A DNA stretch of 64,000 bases from Synchiropus splendidus (Eukaryota > Chordata > Actinopteri > Syngnathiformes > Callionymidae): the NCBI RefSeq assembly GCF_027744825.2, contig NC_071340.1, positions 193,501-257,500 on the forward strand, written 5' to 3'. Under the pieces are notes generated by a model that saw only the letters and a program-made list of their open reading frames with translations, searched no databases and was not told where the DNA came from. Position 1 is the first letter of the stretch. Every line of letters begins with the position of its first letter. Position numbers and translations under genes: made by a program. Below, piece by piece: positions 36,801 to 48,400 of the stretch.

Positions 36801-38541
36801 AGCGTTTTTGTGCATTGTGCCATAACTTTTCAGGAAAGCTTCAGAACATGAAATTTTAACCTCCCACTATAGCAGAAAGGGTCTTTCTAGTAGTTGCACA
36901 TCAAATCTAAACTGTCTGAAGTGTTTTTCCAAAGTTATCAACACTTTTATGTTTGGCGTTCCGAAACCCACCTTATCTCAGGCTGAAAAGCGTTTTTACG
37001 CATTGTGCCATAACTTTTCAGGGAAGCTTTAGAACATGAAATTTTAACCTCCCACTATAGCAGAAAGGGTCTTTCTAGTAGGTGCACATCAAATCTAAGC
37101 TCTCTGAAGTGTTTTTCGAAAGTTATCAACACTTTTATGTTTGGCGTTCCGAAACCCACCTTATCTCAGGCTGAAAAGCGTTTTTGTGCATTGTGCCATA
37201 ACTTTTCAGGAAAGCTTCAGAACATGAAATTTTTACCTCCCACTATAGCAGAAAGGGTCTTTCTAGTAGTTGCACATCAAATCTAAACTGTCTGAAGTGT
37301 TTTTCCAAAGTTATCAACACTTTTATGTTTGGCGTTCCGAAACCCACCTTATCTCAGGCTGAAAAGCGTTTTTGTGCATTGTGCCATAACTTTTCAGGGA
37401 AGCTTCAGAACATGAAATTTTAACCTCCCACTATAGCAGAAAGGGTCTTTCTAGTAGTTGCACATCAAATCTAAGCTGTCTGAAGTGTTTTTCAAAAGTT
37501 ATCAACACTTTTATGTTTGGCGTTCCGAAACCCACCTTATCTCAGGCTGAAAAGCGTTTTTGTGCATTGTGCCATAACTTTTCAGGAAAGCTTCAGAACA
37601 TGAAATTTTAACCTCCCACTATAGCAGAAAGGGTCTTTCTAGTAGTTGCACATCAAATCTAAACTGTCTGAAGTGTTTTTCCAAAGTTATCAACACTTTT
37701 ATGTTTGGCGTTCCGAAACCCACCTTATCTCAGGCTGAAAAGCGTTTTTACGCATTGTGCCATAACTTTTCAGGGAAGCTTCAGAACATGAAATTTTAAC
37801 CTCCCACTATAGCAGAAAGGGTCTTTCTAGTAGGTGCACATCAAATCTAAGCTCTCTGAAGTGTTTTTCGAAAGTTATCAACACTTTTATGTTTGGCGTT
37901 CCGAAACCCACCTTATCTCAGGCTGAAAAGCGTTTTTGTGCATTGTGCCATAACTTTTCAGGGAAGCTTCAGAACATGAAATTTTAACCTCCCACTATAG
38001 CAGAAAGGGTCTTTCTAGTAGTTGCACATCAAATCTAAACTGTCTGAAGTGTTTTTCCAAAGTTATTAACACTTTTATGTTTGGCGTTCCGAAACCCACC
38101 TTATCTCAGGCTGAAAAGCGTTTTTGTGCATTGTGCCATAACTTTTCAGGGAAGCTTCAGAACATGAAATTTTAACCTCCCACTATAGCAGAAAGGGTCT
38201 TTCTAGTAGTTGCACATCAAATCTAAGCTGTCTGAAGTGTTTTTCAAAAGTTATCAACACTTTTATGTTTGGCGTTCCGAAACCCACCTTATCTCAGGCT
38301 GAAAAGCGTTTTTGTGCATTGTGCCATAACTTTTCAGGAAAGCTTCAGAACATGAAATTTTAACCTCCCACTATAGCAGAAAGGGTCTTTCTAGTAGTTG
38401 CACATCAAATCTAAACTGTCTGAAGTGTTTTTCCAAAGTTATCAACACTTTTATGTTTGGAGTTCCGAAACCCACCTTATCTCAGGCTGAAAAGCGTTTT
38501 TACGCATTGTGCCATAACTTTTCAGGGAAGCTTCAGAACAT
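33842..38541. repeat. 25-monomer block also present at 50010-54897
   Basis: Monomers 181-193 (33842-36285) repeat at 50010-52453 with a 16168-bp shift (86 monomers). Shared marks are CTCAACTG, class order C D A Ba C D A Bg D, AACGTG, GCATATC and AAAAACG. Monomer 194 here corresponds to two monomers (280-281) there. Monomers 195-205 (36474-38541) then match 52830-54897 with an 87-monomer shift (16356 bp), ending with GGAGTTCC. Much of the block follows the A-B-C-D tetramer. Confidence 0.85.
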
Positions 38542-40233
38542 GAAATTTTAACCTCCCACTATAGCAGAAAGGGTCTTTCTAGTAGGTGCACATCAAATCT
38601 AAGCTCTCTGAAGTGTTTTTCGAAAGTTATCAACACTTTTATGTTTGGCGTTCCGAAACCCACCTTATCTCAGGCTGAAAAGCGTTTTTGTGCATTGTGC
38701 CATAACTTTTCAGGAAAGCTTCAGAACATGAAATTTTAACCTCCCACTATAGCAGAAAGTGTCTTTCTAGTAGTTGCACATCAAATCTAAACTGTCTGAA
38801 GTGTTTTTCCAAAGTTATCAACACTTTTATGTTTGGCGTTCCGAAACCCACCTTATCTCAGGCTGAAAAGCGTTTTTGTGCATTGTGCCATAACTTTTCA
38901 GGAAAGCTTGAGAACATGAAATTTTAACCTCCCACTATAGCAGAAAGGGTCTTTCTAGTAGTTGCACATCAAATCTAAACTGTCTGAAGTGTTTTTCCAA
39001 AGTTATCAACACTTTTATGTTTGGCGTTCCGAAACCCACCTTATCTCAGGCTGAAAAGCGTTTTTACGCATTGTGCCATAACTTTTCAGGGAAGCTTCAG
39101 AACATGAAATTTTAACCTCCCACTATAGCAGAAAGGGTCTTTCTAGTAGTTGCACATCAAATCTAAACTGTCTGAAGTGTTTTTCCAAAGTTATTAACAC
39201 TTTTATGTTTGGCGTTCCGAAACCCACCTTATCTCAGGCTGAAAAGCGTTTTTGTGCATTGTGCTATAACTTTTCAGGGAAGCTTCAGAACATGAAATTT
39301 TAACCTCCCACTATAGCAGAAAGGGTCTTTCTAGTAGTTGCACATCAAATCTAAACTGTCTGAAGTGTTTTTCCAAAGTTATCAACACTTTTATGTTTGG
39401 GGTTCCGAAACCCACCTTATCTCAGGCTGAAAAGCGTTTTTACGCATTGTGCCATAACTTTTCAGGGAAGCTTCAGAACATGAACTTTTAACCTCCCACT
39501 ATAGCAGAAAGGGTCTTTCTAGTAGGTGCACATCAAATCTAAGCTCTCTGAAGTGTTTTTCGAAAGTTATCAACACTTTTATGTTTGGCGTTCCGAAACC
39601 CACCTTATCTCAGGCTGAAAAGCGTTTTTGTGCATTGTGCCATAACTTTTCAGGGAAGCTTCAGAACATGAAATTTTAACCTCCCACTATAGCAGAAAGG
39701 GTCTTTCTAGTAGTTGCACATCAAATCTAAACTGTCTGAAGTGTTTTTCCAAAGTTATCAACACTTTTATGTTTGGCGTTCCGAAACCCACCTTATCTCA
39801 GGCTGAAAAGCGTTTTTGTGCATTGTGCCATAACTTTTCAGGGAAGCTTCAGAACATGAAATTTTAACCTCCCACTATAGCAGAAAGGGTCTTTCTAGTA
39901 GTTGCACATCAAATCTAAACTGTCTGAAGTGTTTTTCCAAAGTTATCAACACTTTTATGTTTGGCGTTCCGAAACCCACCTTACCTCAGGCTGAAAAGCG
40001 TTTTTACGCATTGTGCCATAACTTTTCAGGGAAGCTTCAGAACATGGAATTTTAACCTCCCACTATAGCAGAAAGGGTCTTTCTAGTAGGTGCACATCAA
40101 ATCTAAGCTGTCTGAAGTGTTTTTCGAAAGTTATCAACACTTTTATGTTTGGCGTTCCGAAACCCACCTTATCTCAGGCTGAAAAGCGTTTTTGTGCATT
40201 GTGCCATAACTTTTCAGGAAAGCTTGAGAACAT
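38542..40233. repeat. Mosaic array, monomers 206-214
   Basis: Class order: Ba, E-like with A174 and CTTGAG, A, Ct, A, Bg, C, A, Bv with CTTGAG. Private marks are GTGCTAT near 39264, GGGGTTCC near 39400, GAACTTTT at 39482, TTACCTCAGG near 39984 and GGAATTTT at 40046. The last two monomers (A with TTACCTC, then Bv ending CTTGAG) are the same pair found at 48882-49257 and 59034-59409. No gene seen. Confidence 0.8.
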
Positions 40234-42301
40234 GAAATTTTAACCTCCCACTATAGCAGAAAGGGTCTTTCTAGTAGGTGCACATCAAATCTAAGCTCTC
40301 TGAAGTGTTTTTCGAAAGTTATCAACACTTTTGTGTTTGGCGTTCCGAAACCCACCTTATCTCAGGCTGAAAAGCGTTTTTGTGCATTGTGCCATAACTT
40401 TTCAGGAAAGCTTCAGAACATGAAATTTTAACCTCCCACTATAGCAGAAAGGGTCTTTCTAGTAGTTGCACATCAAATCTAAACTGTCTGAAGTGTTTTT
40501 CCAAAGTTATCAACACTTTTATGTTTGGCGTTCCGAAACCCACCTTATCTCAGGCTGAAAAGCGTTTTTGTGCATTGTGCCATAACTTTTCAGGGAAGCT
40601 TCAGAACATGAAATTTTAACCTCCCACTATAGCAGAAAGGGTCTTTCTAGTAGTTGCACATCAAATCTAAGCTGTCTGAAGTGTTTTTCAAAAGTTATCA
40701 ACACTTTTATGTTTGGCGTTCCGAAACCCACCTTATCTCAGGCTGAAAAGCGTTTTTGTGCATTGTGCCATAACTTTTCAGGAAAGCTTCAGAACATGAA
40801 ATTTTAACCTCCCACTATAGCAGAAAGGGTCTTTCTAGTAGTTGCACATCAAATCTAAACTGTCTGAAGTGTTTTTCCAAAGTTATCAACACTTTTATGT
40901 TTGGCGTTCCGAAACCCACCTTATCTCAGGCTGAAAAGCATTTTTACGCATTGTGCCATAACTTTTCAGGGAAGCTTCAGAACATGAAATTTTAACCTCC
41001 CACTATAGCAGAAAGGGTCTTTCTAGTAGGTGCACATCAAATCTAAGCTCTCTGAAGTGTTTTTCGAAAGTTATCAACACTTTTATGTTTGGCGTTCCGA
41101 AACCCACCTTATCTCAGGCTGAAAAGCGTTTTTGTGCATTGTGCCATAACTTTTCAGGAAAGCTTCAGAACATGAAATTTTAACCTCCCACTATAGCAGA
41201 AAGTGTCTTTCTGGTAGTTGCACATCAAATCTAAACTGTCTGAAGTGTTTTTCAAAAGTTATTAACACTTTTATGTTTGGCGTTCCGAAACCCACCTTAT
41301 CTCAGGCTGAAAAGCGTTTTTGTGCATTGTGCCATAACTTTTCAGGGAAGCTTCAGAACATGAAATTTTAACCTCCCACTATAGCAGAAAGGGTCTTTCT
41401 AGTAGTTGCACATCAAATCTAAACTGTCTGAATTGTTTTTCCAAAGTTATCAACACTTTTATGTTTGGCGTTCCGAAACCCACCTTATCTCAGGCTGAAA
41501 AGCGTTTTTGTGCATTGTGCCATAACTTTTCAGGGAAGCTTCAGAACATGAAATTTTAACCTCCCACTATAGCAGAAAGGGTCTTTCTAGTAGTTGCACA
41601 TCAAATCTAAACTGTCTGAAGTGTTTTTCCCAAGTTATCAACACTTTTATGTTTGGCGTTCCGAAACCCACCTGATCTCAGGCTGAAAAGCGTTTTTACG
41701 CATTGTGCCATAACTTTTCAGGGAAGCTTCAGAACATGAAATTTTAACCTCCCACTATAGCAGAAATGGTCTTTCTAGTAGGTGCACATCAAATCTAAGC
41801 TGTCTGAAGTGTTTTTCGAAAGTTATCAACACTTTTATGTTTGGCGTTCCGAAACCCACCTTATCTCAGGCTGAAAAGCGTTTTTGTGCATTGTGCCATA
41901 ACTTTTCAGGAAAGCTTCAGAACATGAAATTTTAACCTCCCACTATAGCAGAAAGGGTCTTTCTAGTAGTTGCACATCAAATCTAAACTGTCTGAAGTGT
42001 TTTTCCAAAGTTATCAACACTTTTATGTTTGGCGTTCCGAAACCCACCTTATCTCAGGCTGAAAAGCGTTTTTACGCATTGTGCCATAACTTTTCAGGGA
42101 AGCTTCAGAACATGAAATTTTAACCTCCCACTATAGCAGAAAGGGTCTTTCTAGTAGGTGCACATCAAATCTAAACTGTCTGAAGTGTTTTTCCAAAGTT
42201 ATCAACACTTTTATGTTTGGCGTTCCGAAACCCACCTTATCTCAGGCTGAAAAGCGTTTTTACGCATTGTGCCATAACTTTTCAGGGAAGCTTCAGAACA
42301 T
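40234..42301. repeat. 11-monomer tandem duplication, copy 1 (2068 bp)
   Basis: Monomers 215-225: Ba C D A Ba E-like C(GAATTG) A(CCCAAG) Bv(AAATGG) A, then a chimera. The same ordered marks follow in the next 11 monomers and also occur at 565-2444. Changes private to this copy are TTGTGTTTG near 40331, AGCATTTT near 40940, CTGGTAG near 41214 and CTGATCTC near 41675. The last monomer (42114) has a B-type G45 followed by an otherwise class A unit. Confidence 0.86.
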
Positions 42302-44369
42302 GAAATTTTAACCTCCCACTATAGCAGAAAGGGTCTTTCTAGTAGGTGCACATCAAATCTAAGCTCTCTGAAGTGTTTTTCGAAAGTTATCAACACTTTT
42401 ATGTTTGGCGTTCCGAAACCCACCTTATCTCAGGCTGAAAAGCGTTTTTGTGCATTGTGCCATAACTTTTCAGGAAAGCTTCAGAACATGAAATTTTAAC
42501 CTCCCACTATAGCAGAAAGGGTCTTTCTAGTAGTTGCACATCAAATCTAAACTGTCTGAAGTGTTTTTCCAAAGTTATCAACACTTTTATGTTTGGCGTT
42601 CCGAAACCCACCTTATCTCAGGCTGAAAAGCGTTTTTGTGCATTGTGCCATAACTTTTCAGGGAAGCTTCAGAACATGAAATTTTAACCTCCCACTATAG
42701 CAGAAAGGGTCTTTCTAGTAGTTGCACATCAAATCTAAGCTGTCTGAAGTGTTTTTCAAAAGTTATCAACACTTTTATGTTTGGCGTTCCGAAACCCACC
42801 TTATCTCAGGCTGAAAAGCGTTTTTGTGCATTGTGCCATAACTTTTCAGGAAAGCTTCAGAACATGAAATTTTAACCTCCCACTATAGCAGAAAGGGTCT
42901 TTCTAGTAGTTGCACATCAAATCTAAACTGTCTGAAGTGTTTTTCCAAAGTTATCAACACTTTTATGTTTGGCGTTCCGAAACCCACCTTATCTCAGGCT
43001 GAAAAGCGTTTTTACGCATTGTGCCATAACTTTTCAGGGAAGCTTCAGAACATGAAATTTTAACCTCCCACTATAGCAGAAAGGGTCTTTCTAGTAGGTG
43101 CACATCAAATCTAAGCTCTCTGAAGTGTTTTTCGAAAGTTATCAACACTTTTATGTTTGGCGTTCCGAAACCCACCTTATCTCAGGCTGAAAAGCGTTTT
43201 TGTGCATTGTGCCATAACTTTTCAGGAAAGCTTCAGAACATGAAATTTTAACCTCCCACTATAGCAGAAAGTGTCTTTCTAGTAGTTGCACATCAAATCT
43301 AAACTGTCTGAAGTGTTTTTCAAAAGTTATTAACACTTTTATGTTTGGCGTTCCGAAACCCACCTTATCTCAGGCTGAAAAGCGTTTTTGTGCATTGTGC
43401 CATAACTTTTCAGGGAAGCTTCAGAACATGAAATTTTAACCTCCCACTATAGCAGAAAGGGTCTTTCTAGTAGTTGCACATCAAATCTAAACTGTCTGAA
43501 TTGTTTTTCCAAAGTTATCAACACTTTTATGTTTGGCGTTCCGAAACCCACCTTATCTCAGGCTGAAAAGCGTTTTTGTGCATTGTGCCATAACTTTTCA
43601 GGGAAGCTTCAGAACATGAAATTTTAACCTCCCACTATAGCAGAAAGGGTCTTTCTAGTAGTTGCACATCAAATCTAAACTGTCTGAAGTGTTTTTCCAA
43701 AGTTATCAACACTTTTATGTTTGGCGTTCCGAAACCCACCTTATCTCAGGCTGAAAAGCGTTTTTACGCATTGTGCCATAACTTTTCAGGGAAGCTTCAG
43801 AACATGAAATTTTAACCTCCCACTATAGCAGAAATGGTCTTTCTAGTAGGTGCACATCAAATCTAAGCTGTCTGAAGTGTTTTTCGAAAGTTATCAACAC
43901 TTTTATGTTTGGCGTTCCGAAACCCACCTTATCTCAGGCTGAAAAGCGTTTTTGTGCATTGTGCCATAACTTTTCAGGAAAGCTTCAGAACATGAAATTT
44001 TAACCTCCCACTATAGCAGAAAGGGTCTTTCTAGTAGTTGCACATCAAATCTAAACTGTCTGAAGTGTTTTTCCAAAGTTATCAACACTTTTATGTTTGG
44101 CGTTCCGAAACCCACCTTATCTCAGGCTGAAAAGCGTTTTTACGCATTGTGCCATAACTTTTCAGGGAAGCTTCAGAACATGAAATTTTAACCTCCCACT
44201 ATAGCAGAAAGGGTCTTTCTAGTAGGTGCACATCAAATCTAAGCTCTCTGAAGTGTTTTTCGAAAGTTATCAACACTTTTATGTTTGGCGTTCCGAAACC
44301 CACCTTATCTAAGGCTGAAAAGCGTTTTTGTGCATTGTGCCATAACTTTTCAGGGAAGCTTCAGAACAT
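42302..44369. repeat. 11-monomer tandem duplication, copy 2 (2068 bp)
   Basis: Monomers 226-236 repeat 215-224 in class and marks: Ba C D A Ba E-like(A81 T90) C(GAATTG near 43499) A Bv(AAATGG near 43835) A, then Bg. The CCCAAG mark of the partner is absent here (CCAAAG), so either that change predates the duplication and was converted away, or copy 1 was converted from the lineage at 1.9 kb. TCTAAGGCTG near 44311 is private. Confidence 0.85.
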
Positions 44370-45497
44370 GAAATTTTAACCTCCCACTATAGCAGAAAGG
44401 GTCTTTCTAGTAGTTGCACATCAAATCTAAACTGTCTGAAGTGTTTTTCCAAAGTTATCAACACTTTTATGTTTTGCGTTCCGAAACCCACCTTATCTCA
44501 GGCTGAAAAGCGTTTTTGTGCATTGTGCCATAACTTTTCAGGGAAGCTTCAGAACATGAAATTTTAACCTCCCACTATAGCAGAAAGGGTCTTTCTAGTA
44601 GTTGCACATCAAATCTAAACTGTCTGAAGTGTTTTTCCAAAGTTATCAACACTTTTATGTTTGGCGTTCCGAAACCCACCTTATCTCAGGCTGAAAAGCG
44701 TTTTTACGCATTGTGCCATAACTTTTCAGGGAAGCTTCAGAACATGAAATTTTAACCTCCCACTATAGCAGAAAGGGTCTTTCTAGTAGTTGCACATCAA
44801 ATCTAAGCTGTCTGAAGTGTTTTTCAAAAGTTATCAACACTTTTATGTTTGGCGTTCCGAAACCCACCTTATCTCAGGCTGAAAAGCGTTTTTGTGCATT
44901 GTGCCATAACTTTTCAGGGAAGCTTCAGAACATGAAATTTTAACCTCCCACTATAGCAGAAAGGGTCTTTCTAGTAGTTGCACATCAAATCTAAACTGTC
45001 TGAAGTGTTTTTCCAAAGTTATCAACACTTTTATGTTTTGCGTTCCGAAACCCACCTTATCTCAGGCTGAAAAGCGTTTTTGTGCATTGTGCCATAACTT
45101 TTCAGGGAAGCTTCAGAACATGAAATTTTAACCTCCCACTATAGCAGAAAGGGTCTTTCTAGTAGTTGCACATCAAATCTAAACTGTCTGAAGTGTTTTT
45201 CCAAAGTTATCAACACTTTTATGTTTGGCGTTCCGAAACCCACCTTATCTCAGGCTGAAAAGCGTTTTTACGCATTGTGCCATAACTTTTCAGGGAAGCT
45301 TCAGAACATGAAATTTTAACCTCCCACTATAGCAGAAAGGGTCTTTCTAGTAGTTGCACATCAAATCTAAACTGTCTGAAGTGTTTTTCCAAAGTTATCA
45401 ACACTTTTATGTTTGGCGTTCCGAAACCCACCTTATCTCAGGCTGAAAAGCGTTTTTACGCATTGTGCCATAACTTTTCAGGGAAGCTTCAGAACAT
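44370..45497. repeat. Mosaic array, monomers 237-242
   Basis: Class order: C with TTTTGCG, A, D with G174, C with TTTTGCG, A, A. The two TTTTGCG units (44474 and 45038 region) lie 564 bp apart, which suggests a three-monomer (C A D / C A A) local duplication. The same TTTTGCG change marks a monomer inside HOR-2. No gene seen. Confidence 0.78.
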
Positions 45498-48400
45498 GAA
45501 ATTTTAACCTCCCACTATAGCAGAAAGGGTCTTTCTAGTAGTTGCACATCAAATCTAAGCTGTCTGAAGTGTTTTTCAAAAGTTATCAACACTTTTATGT
45601 TTGGCGTTCCGAAACCCACCTTATCTCAGGCTGAAAAGCGTTTTTACGCATTGTGCCATAACTTTTCAGGGAAGCTTCAGAACATGAAATTTTAACCTCC
45701 CACTATAGCAGAAAGGGTCTTTCTAGTAGGTGCACATCAAATCTAAGCTCTCTGAAGTGTTTTTCGAAAGTTATCAACACTTTTATGTTTGGCGTTCCGA
45801 AACCCACCTTATCTCAGGCTGAAAAGCGTTTTTGTGCATTGTGCCATAACTTTTCAGGGAAGCTTCAGAACATGAAATTTTAACCTCCCACTATAGCAGA
45901 AAGGGTCTTTCTAGTAGTTGCACATCAAATCTAAGCTGTCTGAAGTGTTTTTCCAAAGTTATCAACACTTTTATGTTTGGCGTTCCGAAACCCACCTTAT
46001 CTCAGGCTGAAAAGCGTTTTTGTGCATTGTGCCATAACTTTTCAGGAAAGCTTCAGAACATGAAATTTTAACCTCCCACTATAGCAGAAAGGGTCTTTCT
46101 AGTAGTTGCACATCAAATCTAAACTGTCTGAAGTGTTTTTCCAAAGTTATCAACACTTTTATGTTTGGCGTTCCGAAACCCACCTTATCTCAGGCTGAAA
46201 AGCGTTTTTACGCATTGTGCCATAACTTTTCAGGGAAGCTTCAGAACATGAAATTTTAACCTCCCACTATAGCAGAAAGGGTCTTTCTAGTAGGTGTACA
46301 TCAAATCTAAGCTCTCTGAAGTGTTTTTCGAAAGTTATCAACACTTTTATGTTTGGCGTTCCGAAACCCACCTTATCTCAGGCTGAAAAGCGTTTTTGTG
46401 CATTGTGCCATAACTTTTCAGGGAAGCTTCAGAACATGAAATTTTAACCTCCCACTATAGCAGAAAGGGTCTTTCTAGTAGTTGCACATCAAATCTAAAC
46501 TGTCTGAAGTGTTTTTCCAAAGTTATCAACACTTTTATGTTTGGCGTTCCGAAACCCACCTTATCTCAGGCTGAAAAGCGTTTTTACGCATTGTGCCATA
46601 ACTTTTCAGGAAAGCTTCAGAACATGAAATTTTAACCTCCCACTATAGCAGAAAGGGTCTTTCTAGTAGGTGCACATCAAATCTAAGCTCTCTGAAGTGT
46701 TTTTCGAAAGTTATCAACACTTTTATGTTTGGCGTTCCGAAACCCACCTTATCTCAGGCTGAAAAGCGTTTTTGTGCATTGTGCCATAACTTTTCAGGAA
46801 AGCTTCAGAACATGAAATTTTAACCTCCCACTATAGCAGAAAGTGTCTTTCTAGTAGTTGCACATCAAATCTAAACTGTCTGAAGTGTTTTTCCAAAGTT
46901 ATTAACACTTTTATGTTTGGCGTTCCGAAACCCACCTTATCTCAGGCTGAAAAGCGTTTTTGTGCATTGTGCCATAACTTTTCAGGGAAGCTTCAGAACA
47001 TGAAATTTTAACCTCCCACTATAGCAGAAAGGGTCTTTCTAGTAGTTGCACATCAAATCTAAACTGTCTGAAGTGTTTTTCCAAAGTTATTAACACTTTT
47101 ATGTTTTGCGTTCCGAAACCCACCTTATCTCTGGCTGAAAAGCGTTTTTGTGCATTGTGCCATAACTTTTCAGGGAAGCTTCAGAACATGAAATTTTAAC
47201 CTCCCACTATAGCAGAAAGGGTCTTTCTAGTAGTTGCACATCAAATCTAAACTGTCTGAAGTGTTTTTCCAAAGTTATCAACACTTTTATGTTTGGCGTT
47301 CCGAAACCCACCTTATCTCAGGCTGAAAAGCGTTTTTGTGCATTGTGCCATAACTTTTCAGGGAAGCTTCAGAACATGAAATTTTAACCTCCCACTATAG
47401 CAGAAAGGGTCTTTCTAGTAGTTGCACATCAAATCTAAGCTGTCTGAAGTGTTTTTCAAAAGTTATCAACACTTTTATGTTTGGCGTTCCGAAACCCACC
47501 TTATCTCAGGCTGAAAAGCGTTTTTGTGCATTGTGCCATAACTTTTCAGGAAAGCTTCAGAACATGAAATTTTAACCTCCCACTATAGCAGAAAGGGTCT
47601 TTCTAGTAGTTGCACATCAAATCTAAACTGTCTGAAGTGTTTTTCCAAAGTTATTAACACTTTTATGTTTGGCGTTCCGAAACCCACCTTATCTCAGGCT
47701 GAAAAGCGTTTTTGTGCATTGTGCCATAACTTTTCAGGGAAGCTTCAGAACATGAAATTTTAACCTCCCACTATAGCAGAAAGGGTCTTTCTAGTAGTTG
47801 CACATCAAATCTAAAGTGTCTGAAGTGTTTTTCCAAAGTTATCAACACTTTTATGTTTGGCGTTCCGAAACCCACCTTATCTCAGGCTGAAAAGCGTTTT
47901 TGTGCATTGTGCCATAACTTTTCAGGGAAGCTTCAGAACATGAAATTTTAACCTCCCACTATAGCAGAATGGGTCTTTCTAGTAGTTGCACATCAAATCT
48001 AAGCTGTCTGAAGTGTTTTTCCAAAGTTATCAACACTTTTATGTTTGGCGTTCCGAAACCCACCTTATCTCAGGCTGAAAAGCGTTTTTGTGCATTGTGC
48101 CATAACTTTTCAGGAAACCTTCAGAACATGAAATTTTAACCTCCCACTATAGCAGAAAGGGTCTTTCTAGTAGTTGCACATCAAATCTAAACTGTCTGAA
48201 GTGTTTTTCCAAAGTTATCAACACTTTTATGTTTGGCGTTCCGAAACCCACCTTATCTCAGGCTGAAAAGCGTTTTTACGCATTGTGCCATAACTTTTCA
48301 GGGAAGCTTCAGAACATGAAATTTTAACCTCCCACTATAGCAGAAAGGGTCTTTCTAGTAGGTGCACATCAAATCTACGCTGTCTGAAGTGTTTTTCGAA

